NCBI RefSeq assembly: GCF_037042905.1
Contig: NC_087253.1
Coordinates: forward strand, 5,833,501-5,897,500
Reading direction: 5' to 3'
Source of the DNA: Lytechinus pictus
Lineage: Eukaryota > Echinodermata > Echinoidea > Temnopleuroida > Toxopneustidae
Length of the DNA stretch: 64,000 nt
The position numbers and the translations under genes are program-made. Positions 11,022 through 24,699 of the stretch are shown piece after piece. Below the pieces are notes generated by a model, which was not told the origin of the DNA, searched no databases, and saw only the letters and a program-made list of their open reading frames with translations. The stretch's first letter is position 1. Each line of letters begins with the position of its first letter.

Positions 11022-11583
11022 CCCGGGGGGGGGGGGGGGGGCACTTCCATTCACGAGTGGATACCATGCGCGACCATGGGGTCTCGAAAAGCACCCTAAA
11101 CACGTAATTTCCATATTCTGAAAATGCACCCCTTAACAAGTATTGGCGTGTGAAACCCTACCCTTAACAAGTATTGGAAACAAAACGATACTCTTGGCAA
11201 ATGTTCCCTGAAATGAACCCCTAAACAAGTACAGGAATGTTTTATTGTTACGGGTCCTTCGGTTGTCGGCTTTACCTTATTTCGTTTAGTACGACCCCAC
11301 CTTCTACACCTCGCGCAAATCGGACTCTAAACACGAAGTGTTGGGGCAAAAAGGACATCCTTTATAAAACATTATAATTTTGTTTCATCATCCCCGCGAA
11401 TTCGACCCTAAACTCCTAATTTTTCTAGCGAAATAGATACCCTTTTTTCATTATTTTTGTGTTTTTGACACCTTATCACGTTACGAACGTAACGTGCCCT
11501 ATCGTGAAAAATACATCCTTTTTACGTGTTTTTTTGGTCGCGCATGGTATCCACTCGTCAATGTAATTGCCCCCCCCCCCCGG
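11022..11583. mobile_element. hAT-like MITE with poly-G termini
   Basis: The terminal inverted repeat is a poly-G run followed by a roughly 30-bp block containing GAGTGGATACCATGCGCGAC (left), with its complement at the right. The exact 8-bp target duplication GGAAGCTG lies at 11014-11021 and 11584-11591. The interior has loose direct repeats of CCCTTAACAAGTATTGG. 562 bp, non-coding. Confidence 0.85.
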
Positions 11584-11591
11584 GGAAGCTG

Positions 11592-13820
11592 TTAGCAAAG
11601 AGGTACCGGTCTTATTATTGGTAAAGTTATCACTCACATTAAACATAGAGATGAACAAGGGAGGGTAGAAGAATGTGAGCTAGTTGAATCTCTCGGTAAA
11701 GTTTGTGCCTGTACGTCGAAACAAACATCATAATAGTCTACGGATCGGGGTGAGATGAGCCGTGCATGTCCACTAGTACCAGGACAACGTGAGCGCGGGA
11801 TGCACATCCGCGTCCCTTTTGCAACCTCTCTCGGCAATAATTCCTTCATGTCCGAGGTTTTGGGAAGGCCAAATATTTCGTCATCTCAATTTTGGTCTCG
11901 AATAAAATTTCCCAAGAGGATCTTGATTGCATCAAAGTCCACCATGCAACCAAAGTCCATTTATTGTACATGATTTCTTGTCATGAAAAATACGAGACAT
12001 TTGGCTTCCTCCTGCTCGTACGCACGGGCGTCCGTCGATATAACACATGGTATTTTTATGAAAATATGCACCCTTTTTCTTAAAAGTTTATGGAGAGGGG
12101 GGAAAATTAATCGTATCAAGTCGGGGCGTTCAGTAATGAGGACAGGAGAAACTATATTTCACTGATTTTCATGATTCATCCCATTTGATTAACTCATCTA
12201 TTCGTGTTTTGGGGCTAATCTTTCCCTTACGCATTGCTTTTTGGCAGAAGTTCTATGGAAAATGCACCTTTTTTCACACAATCTTTGAGACACTCTGTAT
12301 TCATTTTCCCATTGCTCGAGAATGAATGGGCAGTTAACGACGGGGTAAAAGATTTATTGAAGAATGGAATGTATATTTCACGAAAATTAAAGCCATTTCC
12401 CCATTGGATGTTATCTTCAATACGTGTTTTTCAGATGAAGTTAGTTGTCGAATCGGCTCTTCTGGCATTTGAGGTCTCTATCGGTGACGTCACTCAGAAT
12501 CGTCATGCCTGAACCATCGGCCGGGCAGGGGTCGCAATGGTAGTATGATTCATGCATAATGCACTGGATATATACAATAATCTTGTCCTCTCGTTCAAAT
12601 GAATGTGAAACTTATATGATTTTCATCAGAGCATTCAACATGAGTACTGTAGTTAACATTTCTTTGTTATAAGTGAATTAAAGTCCCTCCAGTGAGTTTC
12701 ATCACCCCTATTGTAAAAATGTATCACTCCCCAAGTTGTAAAACAGTCGGCTGTTAGCACTCAGGGTCACTCCGTGACCTGTGTGTGCGTTCAAGAGATG
12801 TACACGATTTTCTGTCTCATTTAGGCAGAAATCTTTCATAATGATGTACATTACATGAATGTGCCTATGAATGTGAAGTATATTTCATAACGGGAGATTA
12901 TGATGGGAAGTGTGTATATGTATTGACATAAGAATTGTGCTCCAGGTGTCCGGATGTTAATTCAACATTTGACCATTCATATTACGATCCCGGGACCCGT
13001 TTCAGTTGTCAGTTGTCTATGATAATATGATCATGGAAATTTGCATAGTTCTTGACTAAGTCCTAGACTAAGTCCTAGAGGACACTGCCAGGACAATCAA
13101 GTCTGCAGGCACAGAACCTGGTTGGAACTTTGATCAACAAGTGTGCCTCCACGCAAAGACTAGCACATACAAAACTTGCTGTTCCTTCAGTACACAAGAC
13201 ATAGGTAGGCTGCACGTTCAGACCCTTAACTCGTGCGAAGGATTTGCCCAGCAGACTAAGGACAATCTGCGATCCGCGGACATTCCGTTCTTCTTACATG
13301 ATTACTTTAAATGGAGGAGCAGGGTACAGTTGCCACATTTAAGAACTCACTGCACTATCCGTATAATAGAAGAATCCCCTGTGTATCCATCCAACCCGCG
13401 TGAGGAGAGATCTGTTGGTCACATTATTTCAGAATTATATTCTCTTTCTAGGAGCACGTGATTCCATAATAATAAAGATAAAAAAGAGAAGTGTAAATGT
13501 GAGATGGACGATGACAATGTGATTTTTAATTCCTCATGTTACCCGAAATGGGTATAGAAGAAAACCCATAAGTTTACATTTACAATCAGAGCAACAATAT
13601 GAATATTTACAGTTTCATATAGAGATGTTACACTAATTCAGTAAAAATTGTTGATAGGTATATGAAGAAAACGAAACGATGATACAAATAATTCAAATAA
13701 AAAAAAAAGGAAATGAAAATAATTGACAAAAAGGTAGCCATTTACAAAAAAACTACACCAAATATTCTCGCAAGGACCTGACATTCTAGTTTACATCTGA
13801 CACAAACTAACTTACGTACA
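11592..13820. other. Non-coding stretch, no recognised gene
   Basis: Contains ORFs of 92 aa (12234) and 106 aa (13141) with no recognisable motif, splice support or relatives that I can name. The block GTCTGCAGGCACAGA (near 13100) recurs near 29930, so part of this region is repetitive. Confidence 0.45.
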
Positions 13821-13824
13821 TTAA

Positions 13825-14401
13825 AGGTCAAGTCCTTTCGAATAAATAGAGAAAAATCAGACAAGCACAATGCTGAAAATTTCATCAAAATCGGATGTAA
13901 AATAAGAAAGTTATGGCATTTTAAATTTCACAAAATAGTTATATGCACAACTTACTGACATGAAAATGAGAGAGTCGATGATGTCACTCACTCACTATTT
14001 CTTTTGTTTTTATTGTCTGAATTACACAATTTTCATTTTTTAAAAATAGGTTTGACAACAAGGGCCAACATGACTGATGCATATAGTATTAAAATAATGT
14101 TACTTCCACATATTCAGGGAGGAATTAATCTTTGTTTCACTTGACAATGAGGTGAAAATTAGAATATTCAGTATTTGATATAATAATATACAAAAGAAAT
14201 GGTGAGTGGATGATGTCATCAGTATCCTCATTTGCATACCAACAAGGATGTGCATATAACTGTTCTCTGAAATTAAGCGAAACTTTAAAATATCATAACT
14301 TTCTTATTTTCCATCCGATTTTAATGAAATTTTCAGTGCTATGCTCATTGGATTCTTCTCTTTTTATTCAAATCAACTTTTTGGTGAGGTGGACTTGTCC
14401 T
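13825..14401. mobile_element. TTAA-type palindromic MITE
   Basis: Ends AGGTCAAGTCC and GGACTTGTCCT. It is flanked by TTAA (13821-13824) and GTAA (14402-14405). Inner arms repeat TTTCATCAAAATCGGATGTA and its complement. It is nearly the same as the 52381-52983 copy and about 577 bp long. Confidence 0.75.
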
Positions 14402-14867
14402 GTAAATAAAAACAGTAACAGAATATTCAAAGTGAAAACAAGCAGACATCGCATGCTGTGAAATCATGCCGTCATAATTATAGTTGTTGCATTTATGATA
14501 CAATTATGTACAAATCGAATAAACCTGTCTACTTTAAACTGAAGTGAAGCATCATTACTTTACAATTTTTTTCTGAATTCGTTAAAAATTACCAGCATCA
14601 ATTAATTATTAAATCTTCAACGTGCTAAGCCTATTTCTGAAATACATTTTCAGATATTTTCTTCTTTCATTCATTGTTGAAAACATAGCGTTCAAACAAA
14701 TTATGATATTCATCACCAATTCTCCTTGATTTACGGGTTGCACAACAACCATTACATTTATTCCATTAAATCTTTCAGTTACAAATGGAAGTCGCTGATT
14801 TCGACACCTAAACTTTTTTGTTGTGCAGGGTAGTTCTGTAGCTTTATGATATACGATTCTAACACCT

Positions 14868-14947
14868 CGTTCTCACTCAGCCCCAGCACGCGAGTCATGA
14901 GTCCCGCGAGGCGAGTCTGCTCCGTGCGCTGGGGCTGAGTGAGAACG
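14868..14947. repeat. 20-bp perfect hairpin
   Basis: Arms 14868-14887 and 14928-14947 (core CTCACTCAGCCCCAGC) enclose a 40-nt GC-rich loop rich in CGAG/CTCG. No transposon boundary or RNA family is recognised. Confidence 0.7.
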
Positions 14948-15177
14948 CGGTATAACTGGCACATTGGGTGATTTCAAGTACGGTGTTCGGTGTTTGTGTT
15001 GAGAGCGTAAAAAGGCTGCTGAACACCGAGCTGGGTTCAGAGGAGCGATAACGATCGAGTTATCGATAGCGTATGACGTCGCGCCACCGCTGCAAGATCA
15101 TCTCGACTTTACGCGAAAACTTCTCGACGACGAAAGTTGAATCAGGGAGAAATTACAGTAAAATATCTCATCGTACA

Positions 15178-18100
15178 ATTCAATTCAATTTCAATTCAAT
15201 TCATTTATTTTCTCTTTCAATCTTTTTACATTGACAATGATAGTTCAATATACATATTTACAAAATATAACATTTAAATCATTTTTATAATACAGTAATA
15301 CTATGAAATCGAAAGAGAAGGAGACCAACTAAAAAGCAGAGCTTGTAGGGTGAAGGCCCCCTGTCATAAGTACATTTTATGAATAAAAAATAAGATAAAA
15401 TAGAGAAATAAACAATTTATATATATATATATAATGAATAAAAAATAAACAAATAAAAATAAAAATAAAAATAAATAAATAATAATAAGAATAAATGATT
15501 AAGTATACACTGTATACAGAAATCATAAAACGATTAAACATATATACAAGGAGAAATTAATAAACATATTTACATGTTAAGTTCTGAATTACATTACTTT
15601 TTGAAGAAACGATAATCTAATATGAATTCAGAAGATATTTTTTAAGTTTTCCTTTGAAATTTTGTATTGAATTACATTGTATAATATCCTCTGAAAAAGA
15701 ATTCCATAATTTTGGACCAGTAAAAACAAATGTCTTCTGTGCAAACGATGTTCTATTTAGAAGTAAATGAAAGGAACTCGCCTGGCGAGTGAAGTGCTTA
15801 TGGATTGTATCATTTTTTACAAACATATCATTAAAAGGTAATGGTAATTGTTTATTGATAAACTTGTACATTAACTGTCCGAGTTGAAAAGAATATAAAT
15901 CTTTAACCTTCAAGACTTTATTTCTCAAAAACAGAATATTTGTATGTGCCCTGAATTCTGCATGATTGATAATACGAATTACTCTTTTTTGTAGAATAAA
16001 AAGTCTATTGATTTGAGAATTCGCTGCGTTACCCCATGCAACAACTCCGTAATTCAAGTAAGGTAAAATTAACGTTGAATACAATGATAACAAAATATAA
16101 TGGGGTAAGAAGGAACTTAATTTTCTAATGACACCAATGTTGCGAGCAATGATTTTACAAATATCAATATGTGCTTTCCAAGAAAGTTTTTCGTCAATGA
16201 TCAGTCCCAAAAATTTAGTAGATCGCACTCTTTGAATGACAGTATCATTTAAATTTACATCTTTTGGCACAGTCGTAATCTTGTTGCTAAATAGCATGTA
16301 GCTAGTTTTTTCGAGGTTAAGAGAGAGTTTGTTAGCTGTTATCCAATTCGAAACATTTTTTAGTTCGTCATTGAATATTTGCGTCAATTGCTCTGGGTCG
16401 GGGTGCGACAGAAATATATTAGAATCATCAGCGAAAAGTATAAATTGAAGCAATCTAGATGACATATCAATATCATTTATATAAGTAATGAACAAGAGTG
16501 GACCAAGAATGCTGCCCTGTGGAACTCCACAAAGGACAGGTTTACGTTCAGAAATATTACAATCAAGTGAAACGAACTGTGAACGCCCGGTTAGATATTT
16601 CTTGAACCACTTTAGTGGTTCCCCTCTAATTCCATAATGAGAAAGTTTATAAAGGAGAATGTTATGATCAAATGTATCAAATGCTTTTGAAAAATCTAAA
16701 AACAAACCAATCGTATTCGAAGACTTGTCATAAGCTTTGGCAACTGTTTGAACTAAAGAAAGTATTGCGTGGGAAGTGCTACTCTTTTCCCGAAAACCAA
16801 ATTGAGTATCGGATAGGATGTTGTGCTTTTTTAAAAAACATATGGTTCGGATGTGAACCAATTTTTCAAGAATTTTAGATAAGTTTGTAAGCAATGAAAT
16901 GGGTCTGTAGTTACTTGCTAAAGAACTATCACCTTTTTTGAAGACTGGTATTATCTTAGAAATTTTCATTGATTTTGGAATATTTCCCGATGATAATGAC
17001 AAATTGAATATATAAACAAGAGGGTCAATTATATAATTCATAGTTTTTTGTAAAAGGTTGTTATCAATGTTATCAAATCCTGCACTTTTATATGATTTTA
17101 GGCTAGATATAATTTTAATTATCTCCTGTGCGTTCGTAGGAGAGAAAAACATAGAACTTTGATTTCTATCCCCCAGATATTGATGAAATGAATGGGAGTT
17201 TGTTGGTATACTTCTAGAGAGCTTAAGTCCAACTTGTGAAAAGTAATTGTTGAAAATATTTGCCATCTGAACTTTATCTTCAATAATAGAATCATTTTGC
17301 ATAAGCTTCGTTATCTTTGAAAACTTTGGTCCATTACTAATGGTAGAATTGATCAATTTCCATGTTTTTTTAAGATCATTCTTGCATTGATTAAATTGGT
17401 CATGGTAATATGCCTTTTTAGCAGTACGGATGACCCCTGTTAGTATATTCTTATAATTAGTATATTGGCTCCGAGTATTCTCAGTTAATCTTGATATATA
17501 TTTATAGTATAATCGATTTTTTCTATTTATCGAACGAAGAATTGAATTCGTTATCCAGGGTAGTCTGGGTGATCTTTTATAATTTTTGGACTTGGGCTTT
17601 GCAAAAGGAATATTTTCATTAACATGACACATGAAGATATCAATAAATGTTTCGTAGGACTCGTCAACACATTCTGTACTAAATACATCATCCCAAGATT
17701 CTTCTTCTAAACTCTGTTTCAAACGAGATATATTTATATCACTATACACACGCCTCTTAGATACGTAATCGGGAAGTTTGTTTGGCTGATATTGATTAGA
17801 ACAATACATGAAAATTGGGAAATGATCAGACATTTCTGAGATAATTATACCAGCTTTAAATTCTGAATGTATATTGGAAAAAAAATTGTCAATCAGTGTT
17901 GCGGAAGTATTAGTAATTCTAGTGGGTCTAGAAATAAGTGGCAAAAAAGAGGCAGAAAGGAATGTCTCTAAAAAGTCATTTGCAAAAATATTAGTATCAC
18001 TCGCTAACAGGTCATAGTTAAAGTCTCCCATTATAATACATCTTTTGTTTTGAACAGAATGATAATATTATTTAAAGTGTCTAGAAAATCAGCACTATTG

Positions 18101-18600
18101 CTGCGAGGCGGCTTATAAACAACTCCCAATACAGTTTTTCTGTTATCACGATCACTAATTTCAATAAATAAAGTTTCTGCAGTTTCATTCATTAAATTCA
18201 TGTCTTCAATAATAACATACTCAAATTGACTCGGCACAAAAATTGCAACACCACCACCAATTTTATCAACACGATTATTTGTAAGTATATCATAACCTGG
18301 GAGTGCATTCATATTAATATATTTATCTGACAGCCATGTCTCAGTTAAACCTATTACGGTATTTTCGGGAACACCTGAGTTATCTAAAAATAAACGAAAT
18401 TGTTCAAAATTCTTGTTAAGGCTTCTGATATTTAGATGCAAAATAGACAAGCAGGAAGAAGGTAAACCTTTGAAAATGTTTTTGGCTGAAGCCTGAGTGT
18501 AGTACAAAATGCAAAGGCTGATATCACTTCAAGAATCCGAAAAAGTAACTATTATTGTCCATTGAAATCTTTAAGGCTCTAATGATTTGTTTTTGACTGT
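15178..18600 (-). mobile_element. Nearly complete CR1/L2-like LINE retrotransposon
   Basis: A minus-strand non-LTR element. Endonuclease and reverse transcriptase are at 18507-15617, followed by an approximately 440-bp 3' UTR. The 3' tail is built of AATTC/AATTG repeats near 15178-15205. The 3' UTR holds an AAGC(aga)GCTT hairpin (15334-15344) shared with four other copies in the window. The 5' boundary is not visible; no ATG opens the first frame, so some 5' sequence is missing or the promoter region diverges. Confidence 0.8.
15617..18507 (-). pseudogene. LINE endonuclease-reverse transcriptase, one frameshift
   Basis: Two abutting frames encode one polyprotein. The first (18507-18031, 158 aa) starts in an apurinic-like endonuclease (LHLNIRSLN, LTETWL). 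The second (18031-15617, 804 aa) continues with GDFNYDLL, SDHFPIF, then RT motifs (QFGFREKSSTSHA, LFLDFSKAFDTFDHN, GVPQGSILGPLLF and the FADD catalytic box) and a long C-terminal region. The break is consistent with loss of one A in an A-run near 18043. The first frame opens on TTG, not ATG. Otherwise intact, so the insertion is probably recent. CR1/L2/Crack-like by motif; the clade was not resolved. Confidence 0.85.
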
Positions 18601-18649
18601 AAAAGCTAATATTACGGGGATGTTTCATCCTGTTCGCCGCCTGTTCGTG

Positions 18650-18980
18650 GGCTTCAAATCATCAACACCAACACCGAACTTGAAATCACAATTTTCCCAA
18701 TCCCTGGTGTTTGGTGTTGGTGAATGGGGAAATTGCACGTAGATCGCCAACACCAGCTGTGAAGTTTGGTTCAGCAGACGACATTCAACACCAGCGCTGA
18801 AAACGAGCTGCCGGAAATACGTAATATTTTGCAAGGTCAATCCCAACACCAGCATCATTTTAAGTACGGTGTTGTGGCTGGTGTTGTTACAACACCAACA
18901 CCAGATTTCAACACCCACTGGGCTTGGGCTGTCATGCGCGGGAGTGTACAACGCGTCTTGAGCATGATGCGCGAAGGCTA
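18650..18980. repeat. Region dense in AACACCA/TGGTGTT motifs
   Basis: More than ten copies of AACACCA or its complement occur within about 300 bp, in both orientations. A related CAAGTACGGTGTT stretch lies on the other side of the LINE near 14972. Origin unknown; it may be an older repeat split by the LINE. Confidence 0.45.
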
Positions 18981-18995
18981 GGGGGGGGGGGGTGG

Positions 18996-19065
18996 GTGTA
19001 AACCAACGAACGTAGAGGGCAGCAACACACAAGCGTCAGAGTTATCAATAGACAGAGTGGCGAAA
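18996..19065. repeat. Repeat shared with both sides of the 27-33 kb insertion
   Basis: About 40 bp (containing CGAACGTAGAGGGCAGCAAC) matches 33158-33195 in inverted orientation. The adjoining block (TTATCAATAGACAGAGTGGC) matches 27030-27050, also inverted. The two blocks are contiguous here but about 6 kb apart there, so this copy looks like the uninterrupted form. Confidence 0.7.
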
Positions 19066-22000
19066 CCGGAAGTGTGCTCTGATTGGTCCGACATTTCATG
19101 GAGCCCCAATTAGTTCCCTCTGGCATATTTTCTGCGCTTGTGATCTTCTGCTTGGTGCATGCCTCCGGAAATTTCAATAAACTACACGTTTTCTCACATT
19201 TAGTGATTAAATACCTCGACACTTTCAACTCATGGATATATTTTCTAGATGCCAATGTGAGTATTTTAACATATAAAGTTACCCTTTGTAGATACATCTG
19301 GTGTTACTTTGCATAAATCGGCTTCCAAAATAATGTCGAAAAAAGTGTTTGGTAAGAGAGAAAAATTGCATTTTTTCAAGTTTTGTGAAATCATGTTTTG
19401 CACAAATTACCTCAACGTGTTGAAAATAGTGTTTTACAATGACTGTCAAGGTTGAATGATCTTTTAACAAGTTGTTTCATGTTATTTTGGGGGAAATCCA
19501 TTTATTTTCTACCAAAAACAGTTCATAAAATCTAGCATATGGGACTACCCTTCTTAAGACCCTAGCCAAAGATAAGGAGCTGCGCCGCCGGAGCTTTCGG
19601 CGGCGGAAACCTTAGCCCAATCTATAGACCGTAGGCGGTTAGTTGCAGGGATGGCGCCACCAACTCAACGGGTGAAGGAACTTTTCAACTTAGTCTAAGT
19701 TATATTAGACAGGAATAACCGTCGTTTCTGGGATTTTATTCAACAATTCCTGACATTTTACTATAATCCCCATTTATGTATTGGTGAGTGAGCCAACACA
19801 GTTCAGCGGAACAACCAAAATACAGAGACTGAAGCTTTTGGTCTAAACTAAAGTTAGATCTAGGCCTACTACTGTACTAGTCTTAATCTGAATTTTACTA
19901 TTATATAGATGGAAATATCCCATTTGAGAGGAAAGTATCCCTATATATATTTAGACTATTTTGTTATTAAGGCCAAAGTGTTAAAACTCCTGATTTTAGA
20001 AAACCTGTATGCCTAGGTCTAATTTAGACCCAAAGACTAGAGATAATATTAAGACTGAAGGCAGCACTGCATGCAATGCAGTTGAGTTGTTACATTAAAG
20101 TTTTTAATCTAACAAAGGAACTGCAGTGCTCGAGTCTATTTACTCTGGACTAGGTCTAGTGAAGATCTATAGTAGATGTAGACCTAGTCTAGGCGTAGTA
20201 GATAAAAAAATCAAAGTCCAAGTCCAGAGCTTACCTATCAAGACAGCCAGTGATTCAATTAAGATTACTTTATAAATGCAAACAGAAGAAATGATGATTC
20301 AAAGTGCTTTGACCTGTGTCCTCACAAGCAATAATGGATCTACATCTACATGTACAAATATCAGATTTGCTGCATGCATGGACCTAGTAGGTCCATGCTG
20401 CATGTAACCCACCTGTGTTTGGTGTGTGGTGATTTTCATGAGTTCATCTAGCTATTACTATGTTCAAGTTCAGGGCCTATACTGACAGTATACTCACGAT
20501 CGTACCTTTATTCACTCATAGAGTACGTTAGCTTTCTGTGATTAATTCAATATGTGTTAACGTACATATATGCTTTGACCTTATAACTATGACAACAACA
20601 CTTGCTTGGACTGATGACGAATATGGCACAGGTCTAATAGTCACATTATGGATTATCTGCTGGTAATTGTACTTGCTCACTAATTTTGTTATCATAATTG
20701 CATGTGCTTTCAAAGGTCATGCAATTAAGGTAATGACTTCAGTGGCTACAAGTTTTAAGCATCAACTTTGGAAACGACTAGCTGAACAGAGTCCCTGAAA
20801 CAGAGTTTATTCATTTAAAAGTGGTTTCTGATAAGTCATAGACTGTAATAAATAATTATCATTGTTTTTTGGGGTTGCCACGCGTTCAAGCTTAGCTTAA
20901 AGGGGCAACCCCTGCAACCTAATAATCATATTTGGTTTATTTGAAGATTTATGTCATTTGTATTTTCTGATGTTATGTTTTATTTATTGTAATTATTGTA
21001 TTATGAATTTTTTGGACAAATGAATAAATGAAATGAAATAAATGAAATGAAAAATATAAATATGTATTAATATAACATGCAATTTGTTCAATGTTTTGCT
21101 TGTCAGTTATTTGTATATTATTATTGTGTTTTCTTTGTTAATGTGTTTATGAAAAAGTGTTGCAGAAACCAATAAATGAAATGAAATATCTCAGCTGATA
21201 ATGTTTTAAAACAATTTATCAAGGAATGAATGTTAACACAATCAGAACCTAATGCAAGATCGAACTTAAGTAAAATATATGTTCATTCCCCTTTTGTAAT
21301 AATTGTGCAATTTTGAAAGAATGAACAACTTTATATTGAAATCAATTTTATGTATAATTGTTTTTTTATTTTCTTAAATTTGTCGTTATGGTATTTTCCT
21401 TTTTTTCCACAAATGCATCATGTCATTGGGACTATTGTATTACATTTTCAATAAAATTTCCTTGTCATCACCTTATGTTGCAGGATGTACATTTTTATTT
21501 TCATATACCCATCTTTTTTAGGTTATATCAAAATGCATTTCCATATAGTGTCTGTTATTCAAATTTTAAATTCATTAATACAAAATATAGTTTATTTAAA
21601 ATCGATTCAACAGCCTGAATGTCTAATTCACTGCATGTGATAATGTAAATGGGAAAATTGAAAAAATAAATTGTTCACCTTTATTCTTTTCACCAAGATG
21701 TGATTTTCCAATTGAAATTTATTTTCATTTTTATTGTCATTCTAAATAGGCTTATATATAGGATGTGCACGCGCAAATCAAAGTTATTTATGATTATAAT
21801 CAGTTGAGCTTTAGTGGATGTGAAGGAGGGAGTGGCATAACACAATATTACAAACAAAGTATTGTTTGGATCCACCTTCTTGTGCATAGAGAAATGTATT
21901 TCTTACATGGAAATCACTTATGATATCTTATTGTTTTATCTTTCAGATAAATCCTATGAGGTTATGCAGTCTAGTTATTTTGTCTCTCATTTTCAATATT

Positions 22001-22380
22001 CGTCCTTGATTTTGTTAAAATCTATAAGCTTTCCATCTTAAATTTACATTACAAGCGTTTAATTAGTTGAGACTCTGTTTTTCTTTTTTTTTCTTTTTTC
22101 CATTACACAGTGTTACACCACACAATAGAAAGGAAGAGGGAAATCGGAGAACAGAAGAGAGAGAGACCCAGAGATGAGAGGGGCAAAGAGAGTGATAGAT
22201 AAAGGGAGGGGTGTATTCACAACTAAAAGATTATTGACAGTTTCCACCATTTGCCAGAATTGTCAGATTAAATCAATCAGAGGAAATGGAAAGAACGTTT
22301 TTGTTATGAGACAACTATTGCCAATCAGCAAATTCATAATCAAGTGAAATCACGATTACTATAGGAAAATAAAAAAATGC
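19066..22380. other. Non-coding stretch with repeat fragments
   Basis: No gene recognised. A GC-rich island near 19575-19680 has no convincing exon. 20880-21190 looks like one or two LINE 3' ends on the plus strand, with AATAAATGAAATGAAAT tails. The rest is AT-rich. Confidence 0.45.
19689..19860 (+). repeat. Dispersed repeat, copy 1 of 2
   Basis: Shares AGACAGGAATAACCGTCGTT, AAGCCAAC/GAGCCAACAC, AGTTCAGCG and CTTTTGGTCTA blocks, in the same order and orientation, with 30338-30470. No coding content; class unknown. Confidence 0.7.
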
Positions 22381-22387
22381 CGAAAAT

Positions 22388-22657
22388 ACACTGTAAAAAA
22401 TAATGAGTAAAATTTTACCATTATGATGGTAATTATGTGTCCAACCTATTTTGGAAAGTATTTTACCATGTTTACCCAATGCGGGAAGCATATTGTCCAG
22501 TGAAGTTAAAAAATAATCAGCAATTACTTTAGAATGGGCAAAAAAAATCATCACACTGGATAAATAAAAATGCCCCAAAGAAATGCCAGATGTTAGATGG
22601 ACACATAATTACCCTCCCACATGGCTTACTTGTCACCAAATTTTTCTATAGAGTGTT
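22388..22657. mobile_element. Possible palindromic MITE
   Basis: GGTAATTATGTGTCCA (near 22428) and TGGACACATAATTACC (near 22597) are inverted copies, and the outer ends (CACTGTA / ATAGAGTG) are loosely complementary. No target duplication seen. Confidence 0.4.
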
Positions 22658-22811
22658 AGAGTGTAAGAGTTTATTATATAGATAATAATTTCAGAATGAG
22701 CCAAGATGATTTCACTTAGAATAAAAACATAGGATATGAACAACTATGGATTACATTTCTTCAGATATTTACAAGATATTATGATAATGATGATCGGGCG
22801 CCACTGGTTGA

Positions 22812-24690
22812 TCGCCCCTACTTTTTATTTATTTTTTATTTTTATTTATTTTATTTCCAGGCAAAAGACAATAAGAATATATACAAGAGGAATAAATTAC
22901 CACCGACTAGTGCCTGAGGATGACTAAAAGAAAAACTAGTTTCTGTTATGAAGCTCTCCTCACTAGTCGGGGTTTACAAATATACAAAATAAAATCAGAT
23001 AAAATGGCAATATATGTTTAGATGCATTACTTAATAAAACAAAGAACCTAATAATAAAGAGTGTTTGTTTCCATGTGCAATTATAATATCCAGTCAATAT
23101 GAAGTGTTGATGTATTTAAATAAACAACTTAATGTTATTATCAGATAGTCAAGCCTATGGAGATGGAGTTGCATATATTGTGAGAACTTCAATGTTACAT
23201 AAGCAGAGAATAAGCAATATAGTCGAACGTGACAACAATGATCATGCTACAAAGTAACACAACAGTAAAATATAGTATCAAAATAATTGTCATATGCATG
23301 TATACAATACAATACTCAGAGAGAGAGAAAGAGAGAGAAGTGGGGAGGGAGAGAGAAGAAGAACGAAAAGAAGAAGAGGAAGAGAAAGAAGAGGAGGGGA
23401 AGGAGGATGGGGAACAAAGAGTTTAGATAACTGGGGTAGAATGAAAAGAAAGAGAGGCAATAAAAGAGACGAAGCATGACGTACAAAAATGCAAATTCTA
23501 CTACCATGAATACAGTTGATAACCTAACATACAGGAATAAACATTATGAACAGTACAAGAGCAAATAACTGCATAACAGTACGGTAATTAACAAAATGCA
23601 TAACAAAGGGCACAATATTTAAGCTAAGAATATAAGGCTAAATACATGGCCATTTAGCCTGCACAGAGTGAGAAAAACAGAGAAAAGTAAGACGAATGAA
23701 GAAGGGGAAAGAGAGAGAAATTAGAGGTCTAAACGGAGACAAGACGAAAACAATACTCTGCATGTCTCATTAAAACGCATTTTCAATTGGAGGCATGGAG
23801 AATAAGTGTTCACGTAGAGCATTAAGGAAAGGAGTGACAGATATACCAAGGCAAAGATCTCTGATCTCTGAAGGGATAGATTCCCAGAATCTGGGGAAAG
23901 AAAAGAAACAAGAAAATTTCAGGGCATTACATCGTGCAAATTCATGGATGAAGAGTAACTTGTGAGAGTTCCGAGTTCTTGGCCTGGGTAAGATATGAGT
24001 AGGTATGTCGTAAGTTCTAAACAACGATTTTACAACAAAGGCGGTAGATAGGTAGACCAGTCTGTTATACAATGGTGGGAGTTCTAAGCTGTGTAATCTT
24101 TCATCATAATATAGTGAATTTGCCCGATCATAAGGAAAGCAGAAACGTGTGAATCGACGTTGAACTGCTTCAAGAGAGGATATGTGGTTTTTTTGATGGG
24201 GTAGCCAGACTGGTATACCGTATTCAATTATAGGCCGACAAAGTGAACAGAACAAACGTTTCAAAATGAAAGGATTTCGTGAATTCACGATCCTGCGGAT
24301 GAATCCTGACAGTTTGGAACATTTGGATACAACAAGATTCACATGCTTTGACCAAGTCAAATCATGCGAAAAGACCAAGCCAAGGTATTTGTAAGAATCA
24401 ACAACATCGAGAGCATGGTTACCAGCAAAGTATTGAACTGTAACAACCTTTCGAGATCTAGTGATGTGCATTATCTTACATTTCAACGCATTCAGTTCCA
24501 TGGAATTATTATTGCACCAGAGGATTATGGAGTCAAGGTCAGATTGGAGAACTTCAGTGTCATTCTGGGTACATATTGTACGATACAGCACTGTGTCGTC
24601 AGCATATTGGGGCAAGCAAGTACCTGCAGATATTAAGTTGGGTAGGTCTGCAGTAAACAAATCAAAAAGAATTAAAATAGTTCAAACAAA
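22812..24690 (-). mobile_element. 5'-truncated LINE retrotransposon
   Basis: The minus-strand element starts inside the reverse transcriptase and ends in an A/T tail at about 22812-22855. Its 3' UTR contains a purine-rich (GA)n tract (23316-23460 region) and a hairpin made of CCGACTAGTG and CACTAGTCGG. A short sister copy lies at 7442-7612 in the opposite orientation. Confidence 0.8.
23770..24660 (-). pseudogene. LINE reverse transcriptase C-terminal half
   Basis: A 296-aa open frame starting just before the YADD catalytic box (QYADDTVLY), followed by the thumb and C-terminal region: LDSIILWCNNNSMELN, then KYLGLVFSHDLTWSKHV, then a VQRRFTRF region. The frame continues upstream to about 24690 as ILFDLFTADLP, the end of the preceding RT motif, then stops. 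The fingers and endonuclease are absent, which is the normal outcome of 5' truncation. The family differs from the 15-18 kb LINE. Confidence 0.8.
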
Positions 24691-24699
24691 GAAGAGAAA

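Noticed and set aside
13141..13461. 106-aa ORF as a possible small gene
   Set aside because: No recognisable domain, splice signals or conserved context; part of the surrounding sequence is repeated near 29.9 kb.
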